A stretch of 64,000 bases of DNA, from contig CM106585.1 in the NCBI GenBank assembly GCA_048013815.1, forward strand, positions 12,462,001-12,526,000. The letters are read 5' to 3'. The notes beneath the pieces are model-generated. The model saw only the letters and a program-made list of their open reading frames with translations, made no database searches and was not told the origin of the DNA. Position 1 is the first letter of the stretch; each line of letters starts with the position of its first letter. Position numbers and translations under genes: made by a program. Of this stretch, positions 1 through 10,345 are shown piece after piece. This DNA is from Setoptus koraiensis (lineage: Eukaryota > Arthropoda).

Positions 1-2585
1 TCGTGCTCCTTGAGCGATTCCATTTCTTTGCGCAATTCCTCAAAGAAATTCTCCTTGCGTTGGTGGTACTTTTGTTGACAACAATTGTCCAAATGAATAT
101 CGTCTATCTGCCAATAATCCAGATCATTTTGGAAGGCCATAACGCACATTTCGTCGGGCAAATGTAGCTTGCCCGTTCGGTAATAATCGAGAATACAATT
201 GAATGATTTCGGCTGCCGATCAAAATAAAACTCGTTCGTTTCTAGATTGAAATCGTCGCAATAATTTAGCAGCGATCTCAATTGTCTCATTGTCAACAGA
301 GCAACAGCAACAAAACTGTTACTGTTATCGCCCGGCTCACTGATGGCTCGCGCCGAATTTCTCGAGTTCAGCCTGGCCGCGCACTCCACGCTGACGGGCT
401 CCACCTTATCATTTCCGGTTGGGTCATCTTTATCTTTATCGGTTGCAGCGGCTCGATTAGTTGGCGCTTGGCCGTGAATATAATTGTGACTGTAATTGCA
501 TTGGTGCTCCTGTTGCAACAAATTGTGGTCGTCGTGAAATGGCTGGCGTGGTTGCTGTTGTTGTTGTTGTTGTTGTTGTTGTTGCGATGAAAGTTTTGTT
601 TGTGGGGCAGTTGGCGATGCTTTTGTATTGGTGCTGTTGCCGGTGGTGGCCGGCATTGGAGGTGTGGCGGCGGCTAGCGGTGGAGTTGGCGATGGCGAGG
701 CCGATGTCGACGGCATCGCTCTCGGGAGTTGCGTTTGGTGGTTGGCCGACGACGAGGCCGACGGAATCTGATGACAGGCAACGAATGCCAGGCGAGCCAG
801 TCGCGTATTGGGCACCCTCAGCAACGTTGACCACAGCACCTCGTGCTTGACGCCGCCAACATTCAAGATGCACCGTGTGGCCCCATTAAACGAGCAGCGT
901 CTCGTTGAGGTGCCCGACGAAATGTTGTTAGACTGGCTGAATCTGTCGGTGAAGTTGTTGTTCATGCTAACGGCCGAGGTTGTTTTCATGCTCTTGCCCA
1001 TCAACGAGGCGCTTCCTTGGCTGCCGATGCTGTTCACGCGGCTCCGGCTGCCCGAGCTCGGCCCGGTGGCCGCCCTGTCCCGCATCTCCGCATTTGGATG
1101 CTGTTGCTGGTATGGCGATTGGTTGGACAACGGATTGGACAGGGCAATTATTTTGGCTAGCGATTTTTTGCTGCGCAACCAAAATTTCTTGCCCCGACTC
1201 AAATTGTTGTTGTCGCTGTTGTTGTTGTTGCCGTTGGACTGTGTTGTTGTCGGCTGTCGCATTGCATTTTTTAGCCCCGCTGTTATGTCACCCAATTCCA
1301 TGTCGCACAAATTCGTTTCACTGCTCATAAGTTGATGACGTTGCTGCCTTGGCAGCAGGCGACGCTTTTTTCCTGGTCCCGTTTGTCCGGCGCCAAATCC
1401 GTTTGAGCGAACCATATTCTTCTTGTTATCCGGTATGGGTGTTGCGTCGTCGTAGGACAATGGACGCTGCCGATTGGAACGGGAGCTCAATTTACAATTG
1501 TTCGTTGCGTTGTGTAAATTCATCAGCGACAAAGTGCTGCAATGTTCAGGCCGGATGTAATTAGCGAAATCGGGCGATTGGGATCGTTTCATGGATAACA
1601 TCTTGTGAATTGGACTGGCGCTATTGCTGCAATAATGTTGCGGCGATCGCAACTTTTCCGCAATGGATCTGGTGCCCATGAGTCGCTCTTCGTCGTCATC
1701 ATCATATTGCGCATAATTGGGTATGGTGGACCTATCGAAGGCAGCTTGTTGATTGGTCATGTTGTTCAAACTGCAAACACTGGCCGAACTGAGGGGCAAT
1801 TTTTTTGGGTGGCGCGAATGGGTGGCATCGTGTTGCTTGTGCTTGCAATTACTATCGTTACAAAACTTTCCAATTGAGGCCGACGAGCCGCGCCGGGCCA
1901 ATGACTCGAGCTGATGCTGATGTCGGCCGTTTCTGATGAGCGCCGGCTGCCGATGGCGGCCAATTTTTCCAAAATTGAACGAGGTGTCAAATTTAAAAGG
2001 TAAATGCTGCTTGAGCTGACTTTCGGCCTCCGTCCATTGGTCTGCCGGTGCCGCCGCTAATGTTTGGCGACGCTGCTCAATGTGGGCGCTAGTGGCGTAA
2101 TCGTGGGGCCCCAGTTGCCGGTCGAACAAGGGCCGAGATCTTACATATGGCGTTGCTGGAGTAATTGGAGTGGCGGGCGTAATAATGGCGCTTGGTACTC
2201 TAATGGTGGCCATATCAGAGTCTTGTTGTTGCGACTGCTGGCGCTGTTGTAAACTGGCGAGAGATTTACGATCTGATTGGTCTATTAAGCGGGCGTCTTC
2301 GTTGTTATTTGGTGCCGTTGTTGCTGTTGTCGCCGTTGTTGGTGCTGCTGGCGATGCCCCGTCAATTGTGTCAGTTGCATTGTTCGCTTGTCGAGCCTCC
2401 GGCACAACAATGTTGTTGTCGTGGTCGTCGTTGTTGCCGTTGCCGTTACTGCTGCCGTAGTCGTTATTGTTGCTGTTGTTGTTGTCGTTGCTGGATTGGC
2501 CGGCTAGCATGTCGCTGGCATATGGAAGTCCAGCCTGCGGTTGTTGGCCCCCCTCCATTGTATCTTGTTGTTTATTAAGCGCCAT
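1..2585 (-). CDS. Shab: Voltage-gated K+ channel Kv2 (Shab), 5' part, runs off window
   Basis: An open frame of 861 codons runs on the minus strand from ATG 2583-2585 to the window edge, with an in-frame stop just upstream (2592-2594). Residues about 1-570 are a low-complexity N-terminal extension rich in Asn, Ser, Gln and Thr. The T1 tetramerisation domain then begins near residue 571 with [13 protein letters not shown] and TRLARL. It resumes after residue 766 with [27 protein letters not shown], the CC pair at residues 835-836 (nt 78-83) and YHQRKE. These match the Kv2 subfamily T1 domain, which controls subunit assembly of delayed-rectifier channels. Between the two halves lie about 166 extra residues containing an 11-Gln run (nt 552-584). 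The frame stays open and no GTAAGT-type donor is seen at the boundary, so I read the segment as exonic. The six transmembrane segments must lie left of the window. The family call is firm; the ATG choice is likely. Confidence 0.86.
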   Translation of the reverse strand, partial: MALNKQQDTMEGGQQPQAGLPYASDMLAGQSSNDNNNSNNNDYGSSNGNGNNDDHDNNIVVPEARQANNATDTIDGASPAAPTTATTATTAPNNNEDARLIDQSDRKSLASLQQRQQSQQQDSDMATIRVPSAIITPATPITPATPYVRSRPLFDRQLGPHDYATSAHIEQRRQTLAAAPADQWTEAESQLKQHLPFKFDTSFNFGKIGRHRQPALIRNGRHQHQLESLARRGSSASIGKFCNDSNCKHKQHDATHSRHPKKLPLSSASVCSLNNMTNQQAAFDRSTIPNYAQYDDDDEERLMGTRSIAEKLRSPQHYCSNSASPIHKMLSMKRSQSPDFANYIRPEHCSTLSLMNLHNATNNCKLSSRSNRQRPLSYDDATPIPDNKKNMVRSNGFGAGQTGPGKKRRLLPRQQRHQLMSSETNLCDMELGDITAGLKNAMRQPTTTQSNGNNNNSDNNNLSRGKKFWLRSKKSLAKIIALSNPLSNQSPYQQQHPNAEMRDRAATGPSSGSRSRVNSIGSQGSASLMGKSMKTTSAVSMNNNFTDRFSQSNNISSGTSTRRCSFNGATRCILNVGGVKHEVLWSTLLRVPNTRLARLAFVACHQIPSASSSANHQTQLPRAMPSTSASPSPTPPLAAATPPMPATTGNSTNTKASPTAPQTKLSSQQQQQQQQQQQPRQPFHDDHNLLQQEHQCNYSHNYIHGQAPTNRAAATDKDKDDPTGNDKVEPVSVECAARLNSRNSARAISEPGDNSNSFVAVALLTMRQLRSLLNYCDDFNLETNEFYFDRQPKSFNCILDYYRTGKLHLPDEMCVMAFQNDLDYWQIDDIHLDNCCQQKYHQRKENFFEELRKEMESLKEH
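552..584 (-). repeat. Poly-Gln codon run inside the Kv2 T1 insertion
   Basis: Eleven consecutive Gln codons (ten CAA and one CAG on the minus strand) lie within the segment that splits the T1 domain. They are read in the same frame as the conserved T1 motifs on both sides. Confidence 0.9.
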
Positions 2586-3860
2586 TGTGCACTAGGTGTG
2601 CAAGTGTGTGGGGCCCGGCTTCTGCGAGGTGTCCACTTACCACTTTATGCTAATCATCTGTCTTAAATTGCACCCTGATTTAAGTAGAGACGCGCGTCAC
2701 ACTAGGCCCAAACTGGTTACGGGCGATGGCAAGCCCAGCCTAGCTAACTAGGGTTTTCTTTGTTTCGCAAAAATTGCCAAACAGTTACGCGTTGTGTCCG
2801 GTGAGAGTGGTCAGACTCTTTTAGTGTTTGTATGGATAGTGTGGCCAATAATGCCTGGCGTTGTTTGTGTGACATTCAAATAGTGTTCATCTAATAGCAG
2901 TGAGTTTTTGGAGAGAGAAAAAAAAACACGCTAGTCCAATTAGCCGTCGTTTGCATCTCAGATCGGACTGCTCTTCTAATTGTGACGTTATTGTTGTTGT
3001 TATTGTTGTTGCTGCTGCTATTATTATATTGATCGTGTAATGGCTCGTTGATGGGACTCGCGTCGCACCTCAACGCATCTGATTATAATGAAATAATTTT
3101 GCTGGCGACACTACATACCACGCCAAGACGCAGACTGGCACGAGGTTGTTGTCTTGTTGCTCTGTAGTCGTTGGCTGCGTGAACAGTTTGCAATGGTTGG
3201 CATAGTCAAAGTTGTTGCTTTAGTTCGGACAGAATATTCTCGGCTCTAGTTTCAGTTTGTATTGCTGGGGCCGCCGACTGGCACTCGTCGCAAACAAACT
3301 CGCTGGAAAAAGTTGCTATAGTCAATTGTTTCCTGTGGCGACTCGCTCAATAAATTCATGTCGTCAGTAGCTGATGATAGTTCACGAAACAAACGGTTGG
3401 CTGGCCAAATCATATGTATGGCATGTATGGTATTAGGGGCGCACAACACGGCACATATAAACATATGTATATTGCATGCGACAAACAAACATAATGCGAG
3501 TTGATTATGTCGTTGTTGCCAACTTTATATCTCTCTTTCTGCTGCATATATATGGAATATATCTTTCTATATATCTGTGTGGGTATTATGTGTATTTGTG
3601 TGTGTATGTGTGTGTGTCTACTGTGACAGAGATCTCTCAAACAAGATTAACAGCGATGCCGGATTTAGATGGATAATAATAATTTAGATGGAATTGTAGC
3701 CTCGGTATCTTGTCTACGGTATCATGTATTCCGTGAAGGAGTGTAACTTAGTTGCACAATTTACTTACGCAATTGATTGGACTTGTCTTCGGCGGTCTTG
3801 GGCGCCGTTCATCAGTGGCGTTCGGCGACTACTAAACTGAATGCACACTTACACACACGA

Positions 3861-3886
3861 ACACACACACACACACACACACACAC
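3861..3886. repeat. (AC)n microsatellite
   Basis: Uninterrupted AC dinucleotide tract in non-coding DNA upstream of Shab. Confidence 0.9.
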
Positions 3887-4348
3887 CCAGTGAGTCACTC
3901 GCGAGTCGCGACAAACAAGTGCACCTAGCGACCCAGTAGCGACCATTCGGCGGCATGCAAATACTGCCGACTACTGCTAGTAATAATACTATTTTTTAAT
4001 AATAATCATTCACTAAGCTGCCTCATTCAATAACATACTGCTCTGGCTTTAATAGTGTAGCAAGTATGTCTGCAAATATACCACTACGATGGCAACAACA
4101 ACAAACAACAACGACACAATATGCAAACGACGTTCTCGTCTCCGTCGTCGTTGTTGTCGTCGTCTTCTGATCCTCTCGGTTAGTCTCTGATAGATTGTAG
4201 CTCGCTCAGCGCTAGACAGTTTTCCAGTTTTTAGCTCAAATTTTAGTTTCCACGGCTGCATGCTTCATGTTGTTGCTGTGTCTATAGATGTTGTTGGCTT
4301 CTAGTTACATTCATCACGCAACTACTTAACTTGATGTTCTTGGCGACA

Positions 4349-4350
<2 letters not shown>

Positions 4351-4421
<71 letters not shown>

Positions 4422-4458
4422 ACACTCACACACACACACACACACACGCACACACACA
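4351..4458. repeat. Compound (CT)n(CA)n microsatellite
   Basis: About 40 bp of pure CT repeat passes directly into about 67 bp of CA repeat with a few CT/GC interruptions. The polarity change happens at about 4391. Confidence 0.95.
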
Positions 4459-4981
4459 ATCACAGTTCAAGTTGAGGTCGCTAAAACTAAATTGGTTTCC
4501 AGCAGACAGATTAGTGAAACATCATTCGCTGAGACGCATCAATGTGGATGGTGCGTAAATTGTATGAATGGCCCGCAAATATGCTGATGATAGTATGAAT
4601 GACAAGTGCACGCGAGAACGACCAGATAAGAATGGATAGATAAATTGAGATTATTATTAAATTGTTTCCAACACGACAATCAAGATGGTTGCTGTTGCCG
4701 ACTAGATGCGCGCACAAACAACCATCTCCAATCAAATGATTCAGCCCGTGTAATTGCGACCAATAATAATAATACAATCGCATTTAAACAGTACAGGCAA
4801 CGTCAATTTTAATATAGTTAGGTGACACTCGCTCTGCAATCATCTAGGGGTTCATCGTGTCGCATAATTAACTATTTGCATATGACAATGTGCCATTTCA
4901 ATTTGTCGTCACTTGGCGGCTCCGATCTCACTTCTCGGAATAGTTCGAACAATCGGAACATGACTAGTCTAGTCTAAAGAT

Positions 4982-4984
<3 letters not shown>

Positions 4985-5020
<36 letters not shown>
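4985..5020. repeat. (GA)n microsatellite
   Basis: Pure GA tract in non-coding DNA. Confidence 0.95.
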
Positions 5021-5022
<2 letters not shown>

Positions 5023-6630
5023 AGCGAACAACCAATAATTGTGATTGGACTGACAGAGCCCATATGAAGGAATAACAAACAGTCTGGGCCGTAGGCGCGA
5101 CAATGTCCAACGATAGATATAACTGTAAAGTAGATTGATTCTGAGTGAATAATTCATTCTTGTCGCGATATGCGTGCCAACATTGACAACGTTATTGTCA
5201 TGATCAATTTCATTATTAATTTCATTTAGACGTTGCTGTTGATGTCGTTGTCGGTAGTCGCAGTTGACAACTCCAAGCATCATCATCGTACATCTACACA
5301 GTTGAATTATTTACTAGCATCCAATAAATGTCATACCGTGTGATGCATATCATTCACAACCGTCGCTACCGGTACATTGTTGGACGAATTTTGCACTTTT
5401 CATACATTTATTGAATAACTTTATTGGCAAGGCAGTCAAATGGCTATAATTAAAAATTATCGCGTACAAATACGTCGGTATGGCAGTAACTGTTAGTTCT
5501 GTTCGGATATATTTACTGGCAGTAGCGTCGCAGTTGTGTCGCTCGTCAGGCGTTGCCAGGCTCCTCAGCTGGCCTCACCCGATCTATTATTGTGAAGCAA
5601 CAAATTCTGCTGACATAATTCCATCGTACTCTGCTAACTACTCTATCGTGACTTGACACTAATCCTCATCTTTGTGCATTGTCCACACTAAGCTGTCAAT
5701 TTATGAGTGCGCCGGCCGACCTCACTCTCGGCCTCAATACATTATGTCCGTCGGAGCATTCGTCTGGTTGCAAGAAATTGTGACGATGCGGCACAATTAC
5801 GCGTCGATAAAGAATTGATTGGAGGCGACGGTAGAGAAAAGAGGGTGGGGAATTCAACTCCATTTGAGACATCAAGTGGCAATTGAGAAGTGTCCTGCTC
5901 CAGTTTCACCCAGTCAGCAGTGGTAGTGACACCATTTCTCGTCCTCGCAAACATTGGCTGCTAATGCTTGTGATCTTTTTACTGGCCAGATTATAGAGCA
6001 AGTTTTCTAGTTGCATATCCAATTGGATTGGTGGCTGTCACGACATCAACGAGGCCCCAACTATCGGCGAGCACAACCATACTAGTACAGAAGGTAGTAG
6101 AAGTTTGTGCACACACATTCAAGCCTTATCAATGACAACGACTGTAAACACAAGAGCAATATACGGGCCTAGTTACCCAAAAGAGCCCCTTTTTTTTGTT
6201 GGCACCATGACTACAGCGCACTAAAATAGACATTTGTTTGCGATCACTAAAAGCAGATAAACACGTAGTTGGGAGCAATAGGGGCACTTGTGACAGTGAC
6301 CCAACTTTCAGCTGGTTAGAGGCAGCAAGTAGACCAGATAATATACTAATGAGCTGTATCGATGCATTTCAAACATGCAATGTACTTCCAATATTATTGA
6401 TTTCCATGTAGCCCATGGTCGAGCCGTAGTTGATAGTGGTGGCGGAGTCACATACATACAAACACACTTACATGCACACAGAATGCCTAAAGTAGATATT
6501 CAGATAATTTCGGACGCTTCTAGTGGCGATATCTGTGTGCATTTAGGTGTCACGCACCTATTATGCTGAAAGGACAGACAAACATGGACAATTGGTGACA
6601 TGTTGGAGTATTGTTGTTAGTTGTTATTAT

Positions 6631-6636
6631 TTTATT
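6631..6636 (-). terminator. Polyadenylation signal of RpS23
   Basis: AATAAA on the minus strand (TTTATT on plus), about 31 bases past the RpS23 stop codon at 6667-6669. Confidence 0.7.
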
Positions 6637-6666
6637 GGCATTTGGTGCATGCTCAATTAAGTTAAT

Positions 6667-7290
6667 CTAGGACCTTGGTCTTTCCTTCTTTTCCTTATAT
6701 AAGGCTAAGAGAGATACATTGGCCACCTTGACTATCTTGAAACGTACACCTGGAATATCACCCACGGCGTGACCTTTACGACCGAAACCGGCCACTAAAA
6801 CTTCGTCATTGTCTTCGATGTAATTTAGACAACCGTCACGAGGCACAAATGCTGTGATCTTTTTACCGTTCTTAATCAATTGAACACGGACACATTTACG
6901 AATGGCCGAGTTAGGTTGCTTAGCACCAATACCGACTTTCTCGAGAACAATTCCTTTAGCGTGGGAAGCACCACCAAAAGGATTTGATTTCCATCTGGTA
7001 CCCGAATGTGCTTTCTTGTAGTCCTTGTCGGCCCATCTTTGTTCGCGACGATGATTCTTGTGCTTACGGGCGGTTCTTAATCCCTTTGGTTTACCTAATT
7101 ATTTATATATTTTTTTCACCATATGGGGGACAGTTAATGAAAACGGTGATTAGTATTTAAAAATCTCTGAAATAACATTCGGTTAGGGGCTGACATGAGC
7201 ACCGAAGCAAAGCAATTATTACTTTGTTCATTAGCCAATTAATTGTCTCCACAGAGATGAATATTCCTATAAGTAAGGTGACTTACCCAT
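6667..7290 (-). CDS. RpS23: 40S ribosomal protein S23 (uS12)
   Basis: Two exons give a 143-residue protein, the standard length of this family: 7287-7290 (ATGG) and 6667-7094. The 192-bp intron starts GTAAGTCACC and ends AATTAG, and the join restores the universal start MGKPRG. The rest is nearly invariant: [33 protein letters not shown], the KQPNSAIRK loop that reaches the decoding centre, [23 protein letters not shown], and the end KEKKERPRS. It sits in the small subunit and helps decoding fidelity. An intron placed right after the first codon is common in ribosomal protein genes and often carries transcriptional control. The gene is head-to-head with the small membrane protein gene that starts at 7941. 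Identification is essentially certain. Confidence 0.98.
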
Positions 7291-7940
7291 GATGCTATTT
7301 GTTGTGTTTTTGTTTCAGTGAGAGATAATATGAGCCAGAGAAGCAATGGAAATTGTGGGCGATCCCGAAATGTCGTAGGTAGATCCGTAGATACGATAAA
7401 TAATCAATTGAATATTCTAATAATAATAATAATAATGGATATCAGGTAGATTCCAGGATGGCGAAAGAAATGTTCCTACAACCAGCAACTAAACGTGTGT
7501 GTGACTCGGTGACAGAGAGCGTGCGGTGTGTTCTGCAGTTCTCTCTCTACAATAGCACACCGGATACAAAGATGGCTGCACAAAATTTTAGAGCGCCACC
7601 TCTCCGTCGCCGGGAACAACTCGTAAGCAAGTGGCGAAATAATGCCAGATTGTTAGCAAAAGTGGTTCTGCGCATTGTGAGCTGCGCCAAGAGCGCGAAA
7701 TTCGACACGCTAAAAAATTTGCCGTGTTTACGCTTGCCATTAACGGTTAGCGCCTTACAAGTAAACAAAATCACATGTTCATGTTATGCAAATATCACGC
7801 GGATTCTAACTTTTGTCATTGACACAAACGAACCGATATAAACATATTTACTCTGAATCAACCTACAATCGGGTTCGGAAGCCAAATCTCACCTCGAAGC
7901 CATATTGGCGCCGCTGGAAAGCCACAGGCACACGCAGAGA
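7291..7940. promoter_or_regulatory. Head-to-head intergenic region between RpS23 and the small membrane protein gene
   Basis: These 650 bp separate two divergently oriented start codons and so probably hold both promoters. An ATG-started open frame of 128 codons (7458-7841, plus) lies here, but its composition resembles no known protein and I did not call it. A short AAT triplet repeat lies around 7421-7435. No clear TATA box was recognised. Confidence 0.45.
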
Positions 7941-8198
7941 ATGACGGTAACCAGGCCACCGGGTAGACAGGGATTGAGCAATAACACCAAAATATTGATA
8001 GGTTACGCAGCCAGTCTAGTTATATGTATTACCTCGTATTATTATGCCAGAATTTGGGTTGTCGAGCAAAGGACTGAAAATATGAAAGTGAGACAAAAGA
8101 TCAACTCCCGTTACGGTTTGGACTATGTCAGACTGAAAAAGGGAGAGACAACAACTGTGAGGGAGGGCCAAGATCCAGTAGATCTCAACAACAAATGA
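7941..8198 (+). CDS. Small single-pass membrane protein, unrecognised (SMIM8-like?)
   Basis: An 85-residue frame starts at ATG 7941 and ends in TGA, with AATAAA 32 bases past the stop. The first 17 residues are polar with Arg and Pro. One hydrophobic helix follows (about residues 18-37, ILIGYAASLVICITSYYYA). A charged tail then reads ENMKVRQKINSRYGLDYVRLKKGE. The layout, and the spacing of EN.K, the Ile/Ser pair and Y.R.K after the helix, weakly recall SMIM8. They also fit the general plan of small mitochondrial inner-membrane assembly factors. I do not recognise it firmly. A gene is supported by its position between two certain genes, its polyadenylation signal and its non-random protein. 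Its 3' end is tail-to-tail with the GLD-2 gene, only 52 bp between the two stop codons. Confidence 0.65.
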   Translation: MTVTRPPGRQGLSNNTKILIGYAASLVICITSYYYARIWVVEQRTENMKVRQKINSRYGLDYVRLKKGETTTVREGQDPVDLNNK

Positions 8199-8229
8199 TA
8201 GTTTTAGGAGTGAATATGTAAAAGTAGTG

Positions 8230-8235
8230 AATAAA
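8230..8235 (+). terminator. Polyadenylation signal of the small membrane protein gene
   Basis: AATAAA lies 32 bases after the TGA at 8196-8198. Cleavage downstream would put the mRNA end within, or very near, the last codons of the opposing GLD-2 gene. Confidence 0.7.
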
Positions 8236-8250
8236 GCAGCAATTATCACA

Positions 8251-10190
8251 TCATAATATTGCGTTTAAGTTTCGCTCTCGTTGCAGTTTAAAATGGCTAC
8301 ACCTAAAAACTTCTAGGATTCTCAAAAATGCTTCCTCATCCCAAACTGATCTAGCCGTGTTAGTACGATCAAATGGCTCCTCTATACATATCCATCTCCA
8401 CTGTGTGGGTGTGTTTTTGTTATTGACATGATTTCGTGCAGTTTCCTTATCGATTGTACAACCCAATCTTATGGATATGACATCACTCGCGTAACGATAC
8501 ACATACGAGTAATAATTAAAAAATCCTAATAAAAGTTCGCCTAATGACTGGAGATTCTTCGAACTGAAATCTGGTAGTTCTTCCAACAGATCCAAGCGTT
8601 TAATATCCGAATTTGATCTAAATACTTCTGGCATCATCTTTTGCAAACATGGCAAAACAGGGGGATTGCTTCCGCCTAAGGGGGCAAATGCAAACACACA
8701 ATCGTTTTTTTTTTCAATGTGAAGTTTGTCAATTTTGGGAGAACGTACAAGTATTAGTTTTGTTGTATTTCAAATTGCAAGCACTTCATGTGGCAAAGCT
8801 TTATCTGTTGATAACCATACATCATCGGATTAAAATGATGTATTGACTTTTTTTAAGTAAAAGTCGACATAACTTACATTGTAGGAAGTGTATAACCATT
8901 AAGACAAGACTATAACTAGACAACGTTTTGTTATAGGCATCATTAATCCGATTCTTGCGAGCCCACAATTTGATAACAATTACCAATGGTTGCACACGGC
9001 GATCCACTTTTGAAATATATCATGACGTTTGTTAGTTGAAGAGATAATAATAATAATCAAACACAAACGATTGACAATGTTAGATAAACGAAGCTTAATG
9101 TATTTTGTTTATCTGTATGCATGTGTTACTGTGAGCGTATGTTAGTGCGCTTGATAGTGATTGAGCTCGATGATTGATTAGTTCGCCAAAGAAAACTTAC
9201 GCCGTGTGTAACAATTAATTAAGTGAGTATTCCTAATTCCTACACTATTATTGACATTTAAGTCCACCATTACCGAGGAAACAGCATCTTCAAATCGTAG
9301 TAAAGGTACTTTAGCCATTATTAGGTGAGGTTTTCTGACAAAATCTATGATGTCACATGATGATAAGGATTAATTGTACCAGTGATGATTAGTTAGACAG
9401 TAAATAGATTTAGAATGATGAAATTTGGTGAGAGTGAGAGAGAGAGAGAGAAAGAGAGAGGGAGAGAGTGCGGGTACGAGTGCGAGCAAACCAACGAAAA
9501 TAGCATAAGTCACAAACAAATTGTTCAACTTACGAGCCAACCTTGATAACTAAACAAAGTTGATAATATTGACCTACCATACATCGTAATCTGATCCTGA
9601 ACGAATTGTAATATAGGCAAGGCTTCCGTCATTTGATTAATCTCACAATCAGATATGACTAGACACATATCAACATCGCTGGTACTATTGCCAAGATTAT
9701 TAATTGATGAGCCAACAATGTAAAGATCTATAGCTATATTTTATGGTAGGTAAGAGTAGTTGATTATCTCCATAATAGTGTACATGTGTGATATACCATA
9801 AATGAATGTATGAGTAAGTGTGTGTTTATTTGTTTGATTGTGTCATTGCATATGCAAATATTGCAAAATAATATGGAGAAAGAATGGAAGACAAGATGGC
9901 AAAGTTAGTTAACAAGAAAGAAGTTTTGATTAAGAAGATTCATTGATTGAGCTACACGTGATTAAATTAATCATGTGATTGAAATGATTAATTTTGGTTC
10001 AACGACGAACAGAGTAGCTGACAGGCTCTCTTGTCTTTGTTCGTCTCTACTTACGACCTTCTTTGAAACTTTTCCTCAGTATGTTGTAAAGCTTTTCCCT
10101 AAGCTTCGCCTTCTGTATATATATCTCATTAGATTGGCGTACCCTTAAAAATGTATCATAAATTTGCCGAGATACAGCGTGTAGGGCCAT
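8251..10190 (-). CDS. Gld2: Cytoplasmic poly(A) RNA polymerase GLD-2 (TENT2)
   Basis: Five exons join in phase into 327 residues: 10055-10190, 9578-9727, 9201-9344, 8878-9006 and 8251-8675. Donors are GTAAGT (x3) and GTAGGT; introns are 194-327 bp. Order of motifs: LSRQIYDTFLR-like helix, the nucleotidyltransferase signature LYIVGSSINNLGNSTSDVDM with the two catalytic Asp residues, AKVPLLRF, the third catalytic Asp in VDLNVNNSVGIRNT, KLWARKNRINDA, TLSSYSLVLMVIHFLQ, then the PAP-associated domain GELLLGFFNYY and CIEEPFDRTNTARSV. The enzyme lengthens mRNA poly(A) tails in the cytoplasm, usually with an RNA-binding partner, because it has no RNA-binding domain of its own. I chose ATG 10188-10190. 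The frame stays open further upstream but runs into a CCA/CAC-rich tract that looks like UTR, so the N-terminus is uncertain. Confidence 0.92.
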
Positions 10191-10209
10191 CACGGTTGTT
10201 AATAAATGA

Positions 10210-10345
10210 ATGTATGGGGGCAATAATAGTGGTGATAGTGGTGGTAATGGTGGGTGATATGGTGGTGATATATGGTGGTGTGATGGTGGTAGTGGTAGTG
10301 GCAGTGGTGTTGGTGGTGGCAGCTGAGGTGGTGAAGCGATGATGA
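10210..10345. repeat. GGT/GTG-rich imperfect trinucleotide tract
   Basis: Degenerate TGG/GTG/GAT repeat just upstream of the GLD-2 start. On the minus strand it would read as Pro/His/Thr-rich sequence in the GLD-2 frame. I take it as 5' UTR or flanking repeat, not coding. Confidence 0.6.

Larger units (their letters stand above)
2586..6666. other. Non-coding stretch upstream of Shab and downstream of RpS23
   Basis: No convincing gene is visible in these 4 kb. The stretch presumably holds the Shab 5' UTR and promoter, and the RpS23 3' end at its right edge. Open frames here are short, microsatellite-driven or of random composition. A GTAAGT (minus strand, 2632-2637) and a CAG just upstream of the Shab ATG could belong to a 5' UTR intron, but nothing confirms it. 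Confidence 0.6.

Noticed and set aside
4331-4558. Open frame reading Ser-Leu and His-Thr repeats
   Set aside because: Entirely produced by the CT and CA microsatellites.
7458-7841. ATG-started 127-residue open frame between RpS23 and the small membrane gene
   Set aside because: No recognisable domain, lies in a shared promoter region, no polyadenylation or splice context of its own.
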